A stretch of DNA of 6,962 bases from Desulfobacterales bacterium (GTDB lineage: Bacteria > Desulfobacterota > Desulfobacteria > Desulfobacterales > ETH-SRB1), in NCBI GenBank assembly GCA_030669465.1, contig DAOVDN010000056.1, positions 1 through 6,962 on the forward strand, in the 5' to 3' direction. The translations under genes and the position numbers were made by a program. The notes beneath the pieces were generated by a model. The model searched no databases. It was not told the DNA's origin and saw only the letters and a program-made list of their open reading frames with translations. Below, in pieces: positions 1 through 6,744 of this stretch. Each line of letters begins with the position of its first letter. Within the stretch, counting starts at the first letter, position 1.

Positions 1-125
1 ACATTCCGGGTGCAACAAGTATCGCAATATTTTTTGCACGCCACATCTAAGTTACGTGCAAAATCATCATAAATCCTATAAATCCTGTCCAAAACATCCA
101 GTTTTGCATCTAAGTTCATTTGCAT
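1..125 (-). CDS. Cysteine-cluster protein, N-terminal fragment (cut by window start)
   Basis: A reading frame opens with ATG at 125-123 on the minus strand and stays open to the window edge (41 full codons). The product begins MQMNLDAKLDVLDRIYRIYD and then shows C30-x3-C34-x2-C37-C38 (CKKYCDTCC). This resembles the start of the CxxCxxCC / YkgJ-type putative zinc- or iron-chelating family, small cytoplasmic proteins of unknown role. The amphipathic, acidic segment before the cysteines looks like real protein. A second start at codon 3 (119-117) is possible; the short GAG of TTTTGAGAC lies about 3 bases before the first ATG and about 8-9 before the second, so codon 3 may be better spaced. The gene is divergent from lysS across a repeat-rich gap. 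Seen: the open frame and cysteine pattern. Inferred: the family. The remaining cysteines lie outside the window, so the assignment is tentative. Confidence 0.68.
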   Translation of the reverse strand, partial: MQMNLDAKLDVLDRIYRIYDDFARNLDVACKKYCDTCCTRN

Positions 126-232
126 GTCTCAAAATGGGCTCTGTTCAAACAGCTTGACTTAAGATGAGCCAATAAGTAATTTTGTAAAAGTTCAGCCACT
201 AAGTCACAAAGGCACAAAAGAGGGATATGATT

Positions 233-264
233 TGGGAATTGAGGGATTGAGGGATTGAGGGATT
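233..264. repeat. 8-bp tandem repeat array, GAGGGATT type
   Basis: Three exact copies of GAGGGATT (241-248, 249-256, 257-264) are preceded by a related unit, TGGGAATT (233-240). The 8-base period is not a multiple of three, which fits non-coding DNA. The first two exact copies can pair with 330-345: 14 of 16 positions match the reverse complement. Confidence 0.85.
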
Positions 265-271
265 AAAATCA

Positions 272-360
272 ACAGAATATCTTTAATTCCTAAATTCCTA
301 AATTCCTAAATTCGCAATTAAGCGAAGCGAATCCCTAAATTCCTCAAAAAGATGTTCTGT
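272..360. repeat. 13-bp inverted repeat enclosing the AATTCCTA array
   Basis: Bases 272-284 (ACAGAATATCTTT) and 348-360 (AAAGATGTTCTGT) are reverse complements at 12 of 13 positions; the one difference can form a G-T pair. Inside lies the octamer array, plus TTCGC at 311-315 facing GCGAA at 322-326 and 327-331. The unit of about 89 bases could be a small mobile palindromic element or could simply fold as RNA. No transposase or target duplication is seen. Confidence 0.55.
285..345. repeat. 8-bp tandem repeat array, AATTCCTA type (opposite orientation)
   Basis: AATTCCTA occurs three times exactly (285-292, 293-300, 301-308), followed by the partial unit AATTCGCA (309-316). After an interruption holding GCGAAGCGAA (322-331) come two further units, AATCCCTA (330-337) and AATTCCTC (338-345). 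Read on the other strand the units are TAGGAATT, TAGGGATT and GAGGAATT. They are therefore the same kind of unit as the array at 233-264, in inverted orientation. Confidence 0.82.
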
Positions 361-476
361 CAGGAGTCGTTCGCCAACTTAGTCTTGACACTTATCTGTA
401 AATAGGTTAGCCAATTTAGCTTAACTTTTTTGTCGGCTTTTATCAGCCGGTTCAACAGACAGGATTTATTAGGATT

Positions 477-1979
477 ATGGAAACAACGAGTAATATTATC
501 AAGCAACGAAGAAAGAAAATTGCTGAATTAAAGAATAAGAATATTAATCTCTTTCCGAATGATTTTGTTGTATTGCATACAGTAAAGGATATCAAAGATG
601 CAATAGAAGATTCACAGGATTCCGTTACAGAAGATAATCCCGTTTTTGTTGTTGCGGGTCGTATGATGGCTGTAAACCGGTTCGGGAAAGCATCCTTTAT
701 CAGGTTCAGGGACAGGACGGGACAACTTCAGGCATATGTGAGAAAAGACAATGTAGGAGATGAAACTTATGATCTCTTTAAACAGCTCGATATTGGAGAT
801 TTTGTCGGCTTAAAAGGAGGGATGTTCAAGACCAGAACAGGTGAGTGGACTCTTCTGGTTAATGAATTAAAACTTGTCTGCAAGTCGATAAGGCCTTTTC
901 CGGAGAAATTTCACGGACTCAAGGATCCTGAAAAGCGTTATCGGAGGCGTTACCTTGATCTGATAATGAATTCAGATGTGCGCGATATATTTATAAAGAG
1001 GAGTAAAATAATTCAGGCAATACGTACATTTTTTCTTGGCCGGAATTTTATAGAGGTAGAAACTCCCATGATGCAGCCTATTCCAGGGGGAGCGGAGGCA
1101 GAGCCATTTATTACACATCACAATGCCTTAGGGCTGGATCTTTTTTTGCGCATAGCTCCTGAATTATATTTAAAGCGTCTTGTCATCGGCGGCTTTGAAA
1201 GGGTTTTTGAAATCAACAGAAACTTCAGAAATGAAGGGATTTCAACACGGCACAATCCTGAATTTACCATGCTTGAGTTCTACCAGGCGTATGCTGATTA
1301 CAAGGACCTGATGGATTTGACTGAAGAGATGTTCAGTTATGTGACGCGTGAAGTTACAGGATCCACCTCAATTGTATATCAGGGTAATACCATTGATATG
1401 GGAGACAGATGGCGCCGAATGACTCTTTTTGGAGCTTTGGAGGAGATTGGAGGCATTGATGCAGATCTGCTTGAAGATAGGAAAAAACTTCTTGAATTTG
1501 CATCTTCGAAGGGGATAGCCATTACAAAGAAAGTATCCGCAAAAACCGGACGTCCTGGAAAGCTTATTACAAAGCTCTTCGATGTCCTGGTGGAGCCGAA
1601 ACTGATACAGCCTACATTTATTACCGGATATCCGGTTGAGGTTTCCCCTCTTTCCAGAAGGAGTGACAGCGAGCCGGCCCTTACGGATCGTTTTGAACTT
1701 TTCATCGCAGGACACGAGATTGCCAATGGTTTTTCGGAGCTTAATGATCCGGATGAGCAGAAAGTCCGTTTTCTGCAGCAGGTAGCGGAGAGGGAAGCAG
1801 GTGACGAAGAGGCGCATTACATGGATGAAGATTATATAGAAGCATTGGAATACGGTATGCCGCCCACTGCCGGCGAGGGGATAGGAATAGACAGGCTTGT
1901 CATGCTTTTTACCGATGCTGCTTCTATCCGTGAGGTTATTCTTTTTCCGCACATGAAACCTGCAGGAGATAGAGCGTAG
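477..1979 (+). CDS. lysS: Lysyl-tRNA synthetase, class II
   Basis: The enzyme charges tRNA-Lys with lysine using ATP, in the cytoplasm. At 500 residues it has the usual length (E. coli LysS is 505). After a basic N-terminal helix (residues 7-21) comes the OB-fold anticodon-binding domain, about 55-135 (VAGRMM at 59-64, KASF at 71-74). The class II catalytic domain follows: motif 1 around 190-205 ([16 protein letters not shown]), motif 2 around 243-266 with FRNEGIS at 250-256 and RHNPEFT at 258-264, and motif 3 at 463-477 with GIGIDRLVM. The segment [18 protein letters not shown] (145-162) is typical of bacterial LysS. The ATG at 477 is chosen because the N-terminus aligns with the family. AGGA at 471-474 is only 2 bases from the start, while another AGGA (461-464) is 12 away, so the ribosome site is not ideal. 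It is likely the first gene of the operon and is followed 17 bases later by the Lol permease. Confidence 0.98.
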   Translation: METTSNIIKQRRKKIAELKNKNINLFPNDFVVLHTVKDIKDAIEDSQDSVTEDNPVFVVAGRMMAVNRFGKASFIRFRDRTGQLQAYVRKDNVGDETYDLFKQLDIGDFVGLKGGMFKTRTGEWTLLVNELKLVCKSIRPFPEKFHGLKDPEKRYRRRYLDLIMNSDVRDIFIKRSKIIQAIRTFFLGRNFIEVETPMMQPIPGGAEAEPFITHHNALGLDLFLRIAPELYLKRLVIGGFERVFEINRNFRNEGISTRHNPEFTMLEFYQAYADYKDLMDLTEEMFSYVTREVTGSTSIVYQGNTIDMGDRWRRMTLFGALEEIGGIDADLLEDRKKLLEFASSKGIAITKKVSAKTGRPGKLITKLFDVLVEPKLIQPTFITGYPVEVSPLSRRSDSEPALTDRFELFIAGHEIANGFSELNDPDEQKVRFLQQVAEREAGDEEAHYMDEDYIEALEYGMPPTAGEGIGIDRLVMLFTDAASIREVILFPHMKPAGDRA

Positions 1980-1996
1980 AGCAGGGCGACAGATAC

Positions 1997-3238
1997 ATGT
2001 CTTTTGAATTTTTCATAGGTGGCCGTTATCTCAGGGCCAAACAAAAAGAGAGCTTCATATCATTAATTACCATTCTTTCAATAGCAGGCGTAACGATAGG
2101 GGTTATGGCCCTGATCGTGGTGATTGCCGTCATGTCCGGCTTTGAATCTGATCTTAAGTCCCGTATACTTGGGATTGAATCTCATGTTGTGTTAATGCGC
2201 CACGGCGCCGGCTTTTCTGACTATCGCAGGATACTTGAATATGTGGAAAAGACTGATGGAGTTGAAGCAGCTACACCTTTTATTTTCACCCAGATCATGC
2301 TTCGTTCATCATCCGGGACATCCGGCGCTGTTTTAAGAGGAATAGACCCTGAATCAGCGGGACGGGTAATAAAGGTTTTAGAAAGTCTTTCTTTGCAAAA
2401 TCTAAAGCGGATGAATTCCGACGTACGGCAATCAGCACCTGGCGCTGCGCCGGGTATTATTTTAGGCAAGGAGCTTGCTAACAACTTAGGCGTCATGAAA
2501 GGTGATAATGTTTACCTGATATCACCTCGGGGAATGATTTCTCCTATAGGGCATATTCCAGCAATGAAGCGTTTTAAGGTAGCAGGACTATTTGAGTCCG
2601 GTATGTATGAATATGATAGCTCTCTTGCTTACATACACCTCAAAGATGCACAAAAGATTCTGCGTGTTGGAGACTCTGTAACCGGCATTGAAGTGCGAGT
2701 TGATGATATTTATAATGCAAAGAATATTTCAGAAAGGATAATAGCGGATCTGAAGTTTCCATATTGGGCAAGGGACTGGATGCAGATGAATCGCAATCTC
2801 TTTTCAGCACTTAAGCTGGAAAAGACGGTTATGTTTATTATTTTAACCCTTATCGTTCTTGTTGCGGCTTTTAACATAGCAAGCTCGCTTATTATGATGG
2901 TAATGGAAAAGACCAGGGATATTGCCATATTAAAGGCAATGGGCGCAACGGATAAAAGCATTAGAAAGATTTTTGTCTTCAAAGGAATGGTCATAGGCTT
3001 TACAGGCACAATTCTTGGGGCATGTTTAGGGTCAGTAGCGTGTACATTACTTAAACACTACAAGTTTATTGAGCTTCCAAAAGATGTTTATTATATTTCT
3101 ACCCTTCCTGTACGGCTTGAAGCTTTAGATGTTTTTTTGATTGCTTCTGCTGCAATGCTTATCTGCTTTTTAGCAACGCTCTATCCAGCACGCCAGGCAT
3201 CAAGACTCAATCCTGTTGAGGCGATTCGTTATGGATGA
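1997..3238 (+). CDS. lolC: Lipoprotein-releasing ABC transporter permease (LolC/LolE family)
   Basis: This is the inner-membrane subunit that extracts mature lipoproteins and passes them to the periplasmic carrier LolA. Its 413 residues match the family length. The layout is that of LolC/MacB permeases: membrane helix 1 at about 22-48, a large periplasmic domain at about 50-272, then helices at about 276-302, 326-352 and 377-398. The family marks are the N-terminal FIGGRYLRAKQKESFISLI, the coupling segment MEKTRDIAILKAMGAT (303-318) and the C-terminal YPARQASRLNPVEAIRYG (396-413). Residues 177-192, with the pattern P-x-G-x-x-P (SPIGHIPAMKRF), resemble the LolA-binding hook of LolC rather than the matching part of LolE. 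No second permease gene follows, so a homodimer (LolF-like) is likely; the symbol lolC is used on the basis of the hook. The start ATG has a weak AGGG (1983-1986) about 10 bases upstream. Confidence 0.94.
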   Translation: MSFEFFIGGRYLRAKQKESFISLITILSIAGVTIGVMALIVVIAVMSGFESDLKSRILGIESHVVLMRHGAGFSDYRRILEYVEKTDGVEAATPFIFTQIMLRSSSGTSGAVLRGIDPESAGRVIKVLESLSLQNLKRMNSDVRQSAPGAAPGIILGKELANNLGVMKGDNVYLISPRGMISPIGHIPAMKRFKVAGLFESGMYEYDSSLAYIHLKDAQKILRVGDSVTGIEVRVDDIYNAKNISERIIADLKFPYWARDWMQMNRNLFSALKLEKTVMFIILTLIVLVAAFNIASSLIMMVMEKTRDIAILKAMGATDKSIRKIFVFKGMVIGFTGTILGACLGSVACTLLKHYKFIELPKDVYYISTLPVRLEALDVFLIASAAMLICFLATLYPARQASRLNPVEAIRYG

Positions 3239-3250
3239 TAAAACCTGGAT

Positions 3251-3266
3251 GATTGGTTGATTGGTT
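3251..3266. repeat. 8-bp direct repeat, GATTGGTT x2
   Basis: GATTGGTT occurs twice in tandem (3251-3258, 3259-3266), 12 bases after the permease stop codon. Read as GGTTGATT, it is the same kind of unit as the reverse complement of the AATCAACG array at 3347-3370 (CGTTGATT). The two arrays thus form an imperfect inverted pair around the hairpin at 3291-3318. Confidence 0.7.
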
Positions 3267-3290
3267 AATTAGATGATCGAGAATTCGGGT

Positions 3291-3318
3291 GGCATGGACA
3301 AACAAGTTTGTCCGTGTC
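3291..3318. repeat. REP-like hairpin between the Lol permease gene and lolD
   Basis: GGACAAAC (3296-3303) and GTTTGTCC (3306-3313) are perfect reverse complements separated by two bases. The stem extends outward to 3291/3318 with two G-T pairs, giving 13 pairs in all. It resembles the short palindromes linked to Y1 (IS200-like) REP-associated transposases, which is an inference from shape only. There is no T-run after it, so it is not a classic terminator, but it could affect mRNA stability or the permease/lolD expression ratio. Confidence 0.65.
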
Positions 3319-4060
3319 TGAGGAAATTGGGAATTGGATAGAATTGAATCAACGAATCAACGAATCAACGAATCGATTTTCGAATCCTTTGATATCTGTT
3401 AGAGACCTTTACAAGAGTTTCAAAACCGGCGACACCCGTGTTGATATATTAAAAGGCGTAAACTTTGATTTAGATGCAGGAGAAACTGTAGCTGTTGTTG
3501 GGGCGTCCGGAATCGGCAAGTCTACTCTTCTCCATATACTTGGAACTCTTGACCGGCCTGATAGCGGGACTCTTTTGTTTCAGGACGAAGATGTTTTTCT
3601 TTTTGATAATGGAAAGCTGGCAAGATTTCGTAATGAATCTATCGGTTTTGTTTTTCAGTTTCATTATCTTCTTCCGGAGTTCAGCGCCATTGAAAATGTG
3701 ATGATGCCGGCGCTTATTAAAGGAATGAGCAAGGATGGCGCAAGGATGGCTGCAGAGGCAATACTTGTCAGGATGGGGCTTAAAGATAGATTATACTACA
3801 GGGTAGGTAAACTTTCGGGCGGTGAACAGCAGCGGGTTGCTCTGGCAAGGGCTCTGGCTCTTAAACCCGCTATTCTTCTGGCTGACGAGCCTACAGGTAA
3901 TCTTGATAGTAGAAACAGCGAGCAGGTTCATGACCTGCTCCTGGAACTGAACCGGGAATTTTGCATGACACTGGTTGTGGTTACACACAATATGGAACTT
4001 GCAGCATACATGTCACACAATGTGACCATTATTAACGGTCAACTGGTGGAGATAAGTTAA
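3308..4060 (+). CDS. lolD: Lipoprotein-releasing system ATP-binding protein LolD
   Basis: This is the cytoplasmic ATPase that powers the Lol permease. All ABC motifs are present (numbering from the 3308 TTG): Walker [10 protein letters not shown] (65-73), Q-loop Gln117, signature LSGGEQQR (169-176), Walker B ILLADEP (189-195) with catalytic Glu194, D-loop NLDSRN (198-203) and switch His227. The segment [10 protein letters not shown] (116-125) is characteristic of LolD. The coordinates give the longest open frame, but the start is unsettled. Family members begin just before the part matching [10 protein letters not shown] (29-38), so TTG at 3389 (codon 28) fits homology best, giving 223 residues. 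TTG 3308, GTG 3314 and TTG 3344 lie in hairpin or octamer-repeat DNA, and none of the candidates has a good Shine-Dalgarno site. The gene's stop overlaps the ribosome site of bamA 10 bases downstream. Confidence 0.95.
   Translation: MSVSEEIGNWIELNQRINESTNRFSNPLISVRDLYKSFKTGDTRVDILKGVNFDLDAGETVAVVGASGIGKSTLLHILGTLDRPDSGTLLFQDEDVFLFDNGKLARFRNESIGFVFQFHYLLPEFSAIENVMMPALIKGMSKDGARMAAEAILVRMGLKDRLYYRVGKLSGGEQQRVALARALALKPAILLADEPTGNLDSRNSEQVHDLLLELNREFCMTLVVVTHNMELAAYMSHNVTIINGQLVEIS
3347..3374. repeat. 8-bp tandem repeat, AATCAACG x3 plus a partial unit
   Basis: AATCAACG is repeated exactly at 3347-3354, 3355-3362 and 3363-3370, followed by AATC (3371-3374). It lies inside the apparent 5' end of the lolD frame, where it would encode [10 protein letters not shown]. 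Because the period is 8, each copy is read in a different frame, which argues that this stretch is not conserved protein sequence. Confidence 0.85.
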
Positions 4061-4063
4061 GGA
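4058..4063 (+). promoter_or_regulatory. Shine-Dalgarno site of bamA overlapping the lolD stop codon
   Basis: TAAGGA includes the TAA stop of lolD (4058-4060) and lies 7 bases before the bamA ATG at 4071. The overlap suggests that ribosomes finishing lolD help start bamA translation. Confidence 0.75.
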
Positions 4064-4070
4064 ATTCTTT

Positions 4071-6707
4071 ATGTTAAAACGTTTGGTACTTCTGATAATC
4101 GCAATAACATGCTTTCTTCCGAATACCGTATATTCTCTGGAATCAGTCCGGGTTCTAATATTACCCTTTGAAATTTATTCAGTAAAAGAACTCTCATATC
4201 TGGAGGCCGAAATTCCAGCGGTAATCAAGAAGAATCTTGAGCGAGATGGCGCTATTGTATTGGATCCGGATGATTCTTTATGGAAAGAAAAGGCCGAAAG
4301 TATTAGTGGGATCAGAAATCTTGGCGTTAAGTGCGGCGCTGACTATGTTGTTTACGGAAGCTTGACCTGGATAGGTCAAAAATTTTCACTGGATGCAAAG
4401 ATGATAGAATCTTTTGGAGAGGGTCTCCCAAATGTTTTTTTTGTGGAAGGAGAGGGCATAGAAAATCTTCCCAGCGCCGTGAACGGGCTTGCACGCGACC
4501 TTGGCATGAAGCTTTTTAAGCGGGAAAAGGTCGCCAGGGTAGTTGTTACCGGCAACAAGCGTATAGAGGTTGATGCCATAAAAAAGATTATTAAAACAAA
4601 ACCAGGCGATATCTATCTTGCGAAAAGACTTTCCGAAGACCTTAAGGCTGCATATTCAATGGGGTATTTTGAGGATATCAGGGTCGAGACCGAAGATGCT
4701 CCGGAAGGAAAGGTCGTCATATTCAGGGTAAAAGAAAAACCGACTATCAGAGTAATCCGCATAAAAGGCAACAGGGTCTATAAAGATGAAGAGATCAAGG
4801 AGAGTTTGGATATAAAGACCGGCTCAATCCTGAATATTTTCAAGATACGTAGCAACATTAAAAGGATAGAGGAACTTTACAAGGATAAAAATTACCATAA
4901 TGTCAGAATTTCCTATAATGTCCATCAGTTGGCGCAGAATCAGGCTGATCTTGAGTTTGTCATTGAGGAGGGTGAAAAGGTAAGAATAAAAAGGATAATA
5001 TTTGAAGGGAACAAGGCTTATACCGACAAGAAACTGAAGGGAATGATGAAGTCGTCGGAAAAAGGCTTCTTTTCGTGGCTGACATCATCCGGTGAGCTGA
5101 ATATGGAGGACCTGAACCAGGATGTTGCCAGGCTTTCCTCCTTTTATCATAATAATGGTTATATCCAGGCAAGAGTTGGTGAGCCCGATATTAAATATAA
5201 GGGCAATTGGATAGATATTACAATAAAAATTGATGAAGGACCACAATTCAAGGTCGGAAAGGTGGACATAGCAGGCGACATAGTCTTATCAAAAGGAGAA
5301 TTGATAAAGAAGCTGAAGATTACCAGGGAAAAATTTTACAACCGTGAAGTTGTTCGAAATGATGTGCTTGTCCTTACTGATCTTTATTCTGATGAAGGTT
5401 ATGCATATGCAGATATATTTCCCCGTATAGACAAAAATTTTGAAAACATGGTGGTCAATATTAGTTATGTTATTGAAAAGGGCAAACAGGTATATTTTGA
5501 AAAAATTATTATCAGCGGAAACACGAAGACAAGGGACAAGGTTATCCGCCGCGAGCTTAAGGTTTATGAACAGGAGCTTTACAGCGGGCGGCGACTAAAA
5601 CGAGGAGTACGCAACCTCTATCGGCTTGATTTCTTTGATGGTATAAAGGTCGACACATCAAAGGGAAGTTCTGACGACAAGATGATCTTGAAAATCGATG
5701 TTACTGAAAAGCCTACAGGCGCTTTTAGTTTTGGAGGCGGGTACAGCAGCGTCGAAGATTTTTTTGTGATGACCTCCATTTCCCAGAGAAACCTTTTTGG
5801 GCGCGGCCAGATCCTTCAGTTGAAGGGCCAGTGGGGAGGCAGAACAAACAAGTATACATTAAGCTTCACCGAACCATGGCTGTTTGATATTCCCCTGTCA
5901 GCGGGTTTTGATCTGTATGACTGGAAAAAGGATTATGATACATACGACAAGGACAGTATGGGCGGCGGTATCAGGTTGGGCTACCCGGTTTATGATTTTA
6001 CTCGGGCATACCTTTCTTATTCTTACGAAGAGGGTGATATTAGAAATGTTACTGAAGATGCCTCGGATTCCGTCAGGGAGATGGAAGGGACTAATGTGAT
6101 GAGCAGTATATCCGCTGCGTTGCGCTACGATTCAAGAGACAGGATTTTTAATCCAACAGAAGGACAGGATCACAGCATTACCGTGAAATATGCCGGTCTT
6201 GGGGGAGATATAGGCTTTACCAAGTATTTAGCGGAAACAGGGTGGTATATACCTCTATTTTGGGATACTGTGGGCTTTTTGCATGCCAGGGGAGGATATG
6301 TCAGCGAGAGTCCCGGAAAGAAGCTTCCTGATTATGAAAAGTTTTATCTTGGGGGAATGAATTCATTGCGCGGCTTTGACTGGCATGATATAAGTCCCAC
6401 GCGGGTCAATAAGGACGGCACGGTGAGCAAAATAGGCGGGGACAAATTTATACAGTTTAACATTGAATTTTTGATTCCTTTGATCAAAAAAGCAGGACTC
6501 GTTGGGGTTATATTTTATGATACAGGCGACGTATATGACACTGGTGAGAATATAGACTTAGGCACCATGCGGAAAAGCGCAGGATATGGTTTCAGGTGGT
6601 ATTCTCCTATGGGTCCGATGCGTCTTGAAAATGGATATATACTTGATCCTGAGGAAGGAGAGAGCAAGGGCGGACGTTGGGAGTTTACAATGGGAGCAGC
6701 GTTTTAA
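4071..6707 (+). CDS. bamA: Outer membrane protein assembly factor BamA with an extra N-terminal domain
   Basis: BamA (Omp85) folds and inserts beta-barrel proteins into the outer membrane. The 878 residues read as: signal peptide 1-22 (basic MLKR, hydrophobic core, possible cleavage near Ser22); an extra alpha/beta domain 24-150; five POTRA domains at about 152-222, 224-301, 303-390, 392-471 and 473-548; and a 16-strand-type barrel at about 549-878. POTRA repeats show recurrent V/I-x-G-N turns (VTGNKR 159-164, IKGNRV 231-236, FEGNKA 311-316, ISGNTK 481-486). The loop-6 family motif appears as LRGF (766-769), and the C-terminal beta-signal ends in Phe878 (WEFTMGAAF). E. coli BamA is 810 residues; the excess is the N-terminal domain, while the barrel looks somewhat shorter. 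The extra domain, with VLILPFE (28-34) and GADYVVYGSL (89-98), recalls the TolB-N/CsgG/FlgO fold. Usual neighbours such as skp (ompH) or lpxD are not in view; a palindromic element follows 37 bases after the stop. Confidence 0.96.
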   Translation: MLKRLVLLIIAITCFLPNTVYSLESVRVLILPFEIYSVKELSYLEAEIPAVIKKNLERDGAIVLDPDDSLWKEKAESISGIRNLGVKCGADYVVYGSLTWIGQKFSLDAKMIESFGEGLPNVFFVEGEGIENLPSAVNGLARDLGMKLFKREKVARVVVTGNKRIEVDAIKKIIKTKPGDIYLAKRLSEDLKAAYSMGYFEDIRVETEDAPEGKVVIFRVKEKPTIRVIRIKGNRVYKDEEIKESLDIKTGSILNIFKIRSNIKRIEELYKDKNYHNVRISYNVHQLAQNQADLEFVIEEGEKVRIKRIIFEGNKAYTDKKLKGMMKSSEKGFFSWLTSSGELNMEDLNQDVARLSSFYHNNGYIQARVGEPDIKYKGNWIDITIKIDEGPQFKVGKVDIAGDIVLSKGELIKKLKITREKFYNREVVRNDVLVLTDLYSDEGYAYADIFPRIDKNFENMVVNISYVIEKGKQVYFEKIIISGNTKTRDKVIRRELKVYEQELYSGRRLKRGVRNLYRLDFFDGIKVDTSKGSSDDKMILKIDVTEKPTGAFSFGGGYSSVEDFFVMTSISQRNLFGRGQILQLKGQWGGRTNKYTLSFTEPWLFDIPLSAGFDLYDWKKDYDTYDKDSMGGGIRLGYPVYDFTRAYLSYSYEEGDIRNVTEDASDSVREMEGTNVMSSISAALRYDSRDRIFNPTEGQDHSITVKYAGLGGDIGFTKYLAETGWYIPLFWDTVGFLHARGGYVSESPGKKLPDYEKFYLGGMNSLRGFDWHDISPTRVNKDGTVSKIGGDKFIQFNIEFLIPLIKKAGLVGVIFYDTGDVYDTGENIDLGTMRKSAGYGFRWYSPMGPMRLENGYILDPEEGESKGGRWEFTMGAAF

Positions 6708-6744
6708 TTATATTATCAGAAATTTACAAACTCATTATGAGGTT

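Larger units (their letters stand above)
126..476. other. Divergent intergenic region rich in short repeats
   Basis: This gap lies between two diverging genes and should hold both promoters, but I see no convincing pair of boxes. A perfect TTGACA at 385-390 has only TAGCCA 17 bases downstream, a poor -10. Most of 233-360 is 8-bp tandem repeat and inverted repeat (separate entries). The stretch 189-220 resembles the simple repeat type built on 'cacaaagg'. A small stem, CGGCT 434-438 with AGCCG 445-449, lies close to lysS. No open frame looks coding. Confidence 0.7.

Noticed and set aside
385..413. Possible lysS promoter: perfect TTGACA at 385-390
   Set aside because: The hexamer 17 bases downstream is TAGCCA, matching the -10 consensus at only two positions, and no better box lies at 16-18 bases. 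Too weak to list as a promoter.
69..478. Near-inverted match between 69-89 (reverse complement reads GACAGGATTTATAGGATTTA) and 458-478 (GACAGGATTTATTAGGATTA)
   Set aside because: The left copy lies inside the minus-strand coding sequence, where it encodes DRIYRIY, and the right copy is short AT-rich DNA at the lysS ribosome site. Probably coincidence or low complexity, though the similarity is striking.
1368..1952. Long antisense open frame (194 codons) within lysS
   Set aside because: It lies wholly opposite conserved lysS catalytic-domain sequence, has no family resemblance, and is explained by codon bias of the sense gene.
3291..3318. Intergenic hairpin as a rho-independent terminator for the Lol permease gene
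   Set aside because: No run of T residues follows the stem, and lolD starts at or just after it, so read-through is expected.
6731..6741. CTCATTATGAG, a perfect small palindrome after bamA, as a terminator
   Set aside because: The stem is 5 bp with a one-base loop and no T-run follows. It would not form a stable terminator hairpin.
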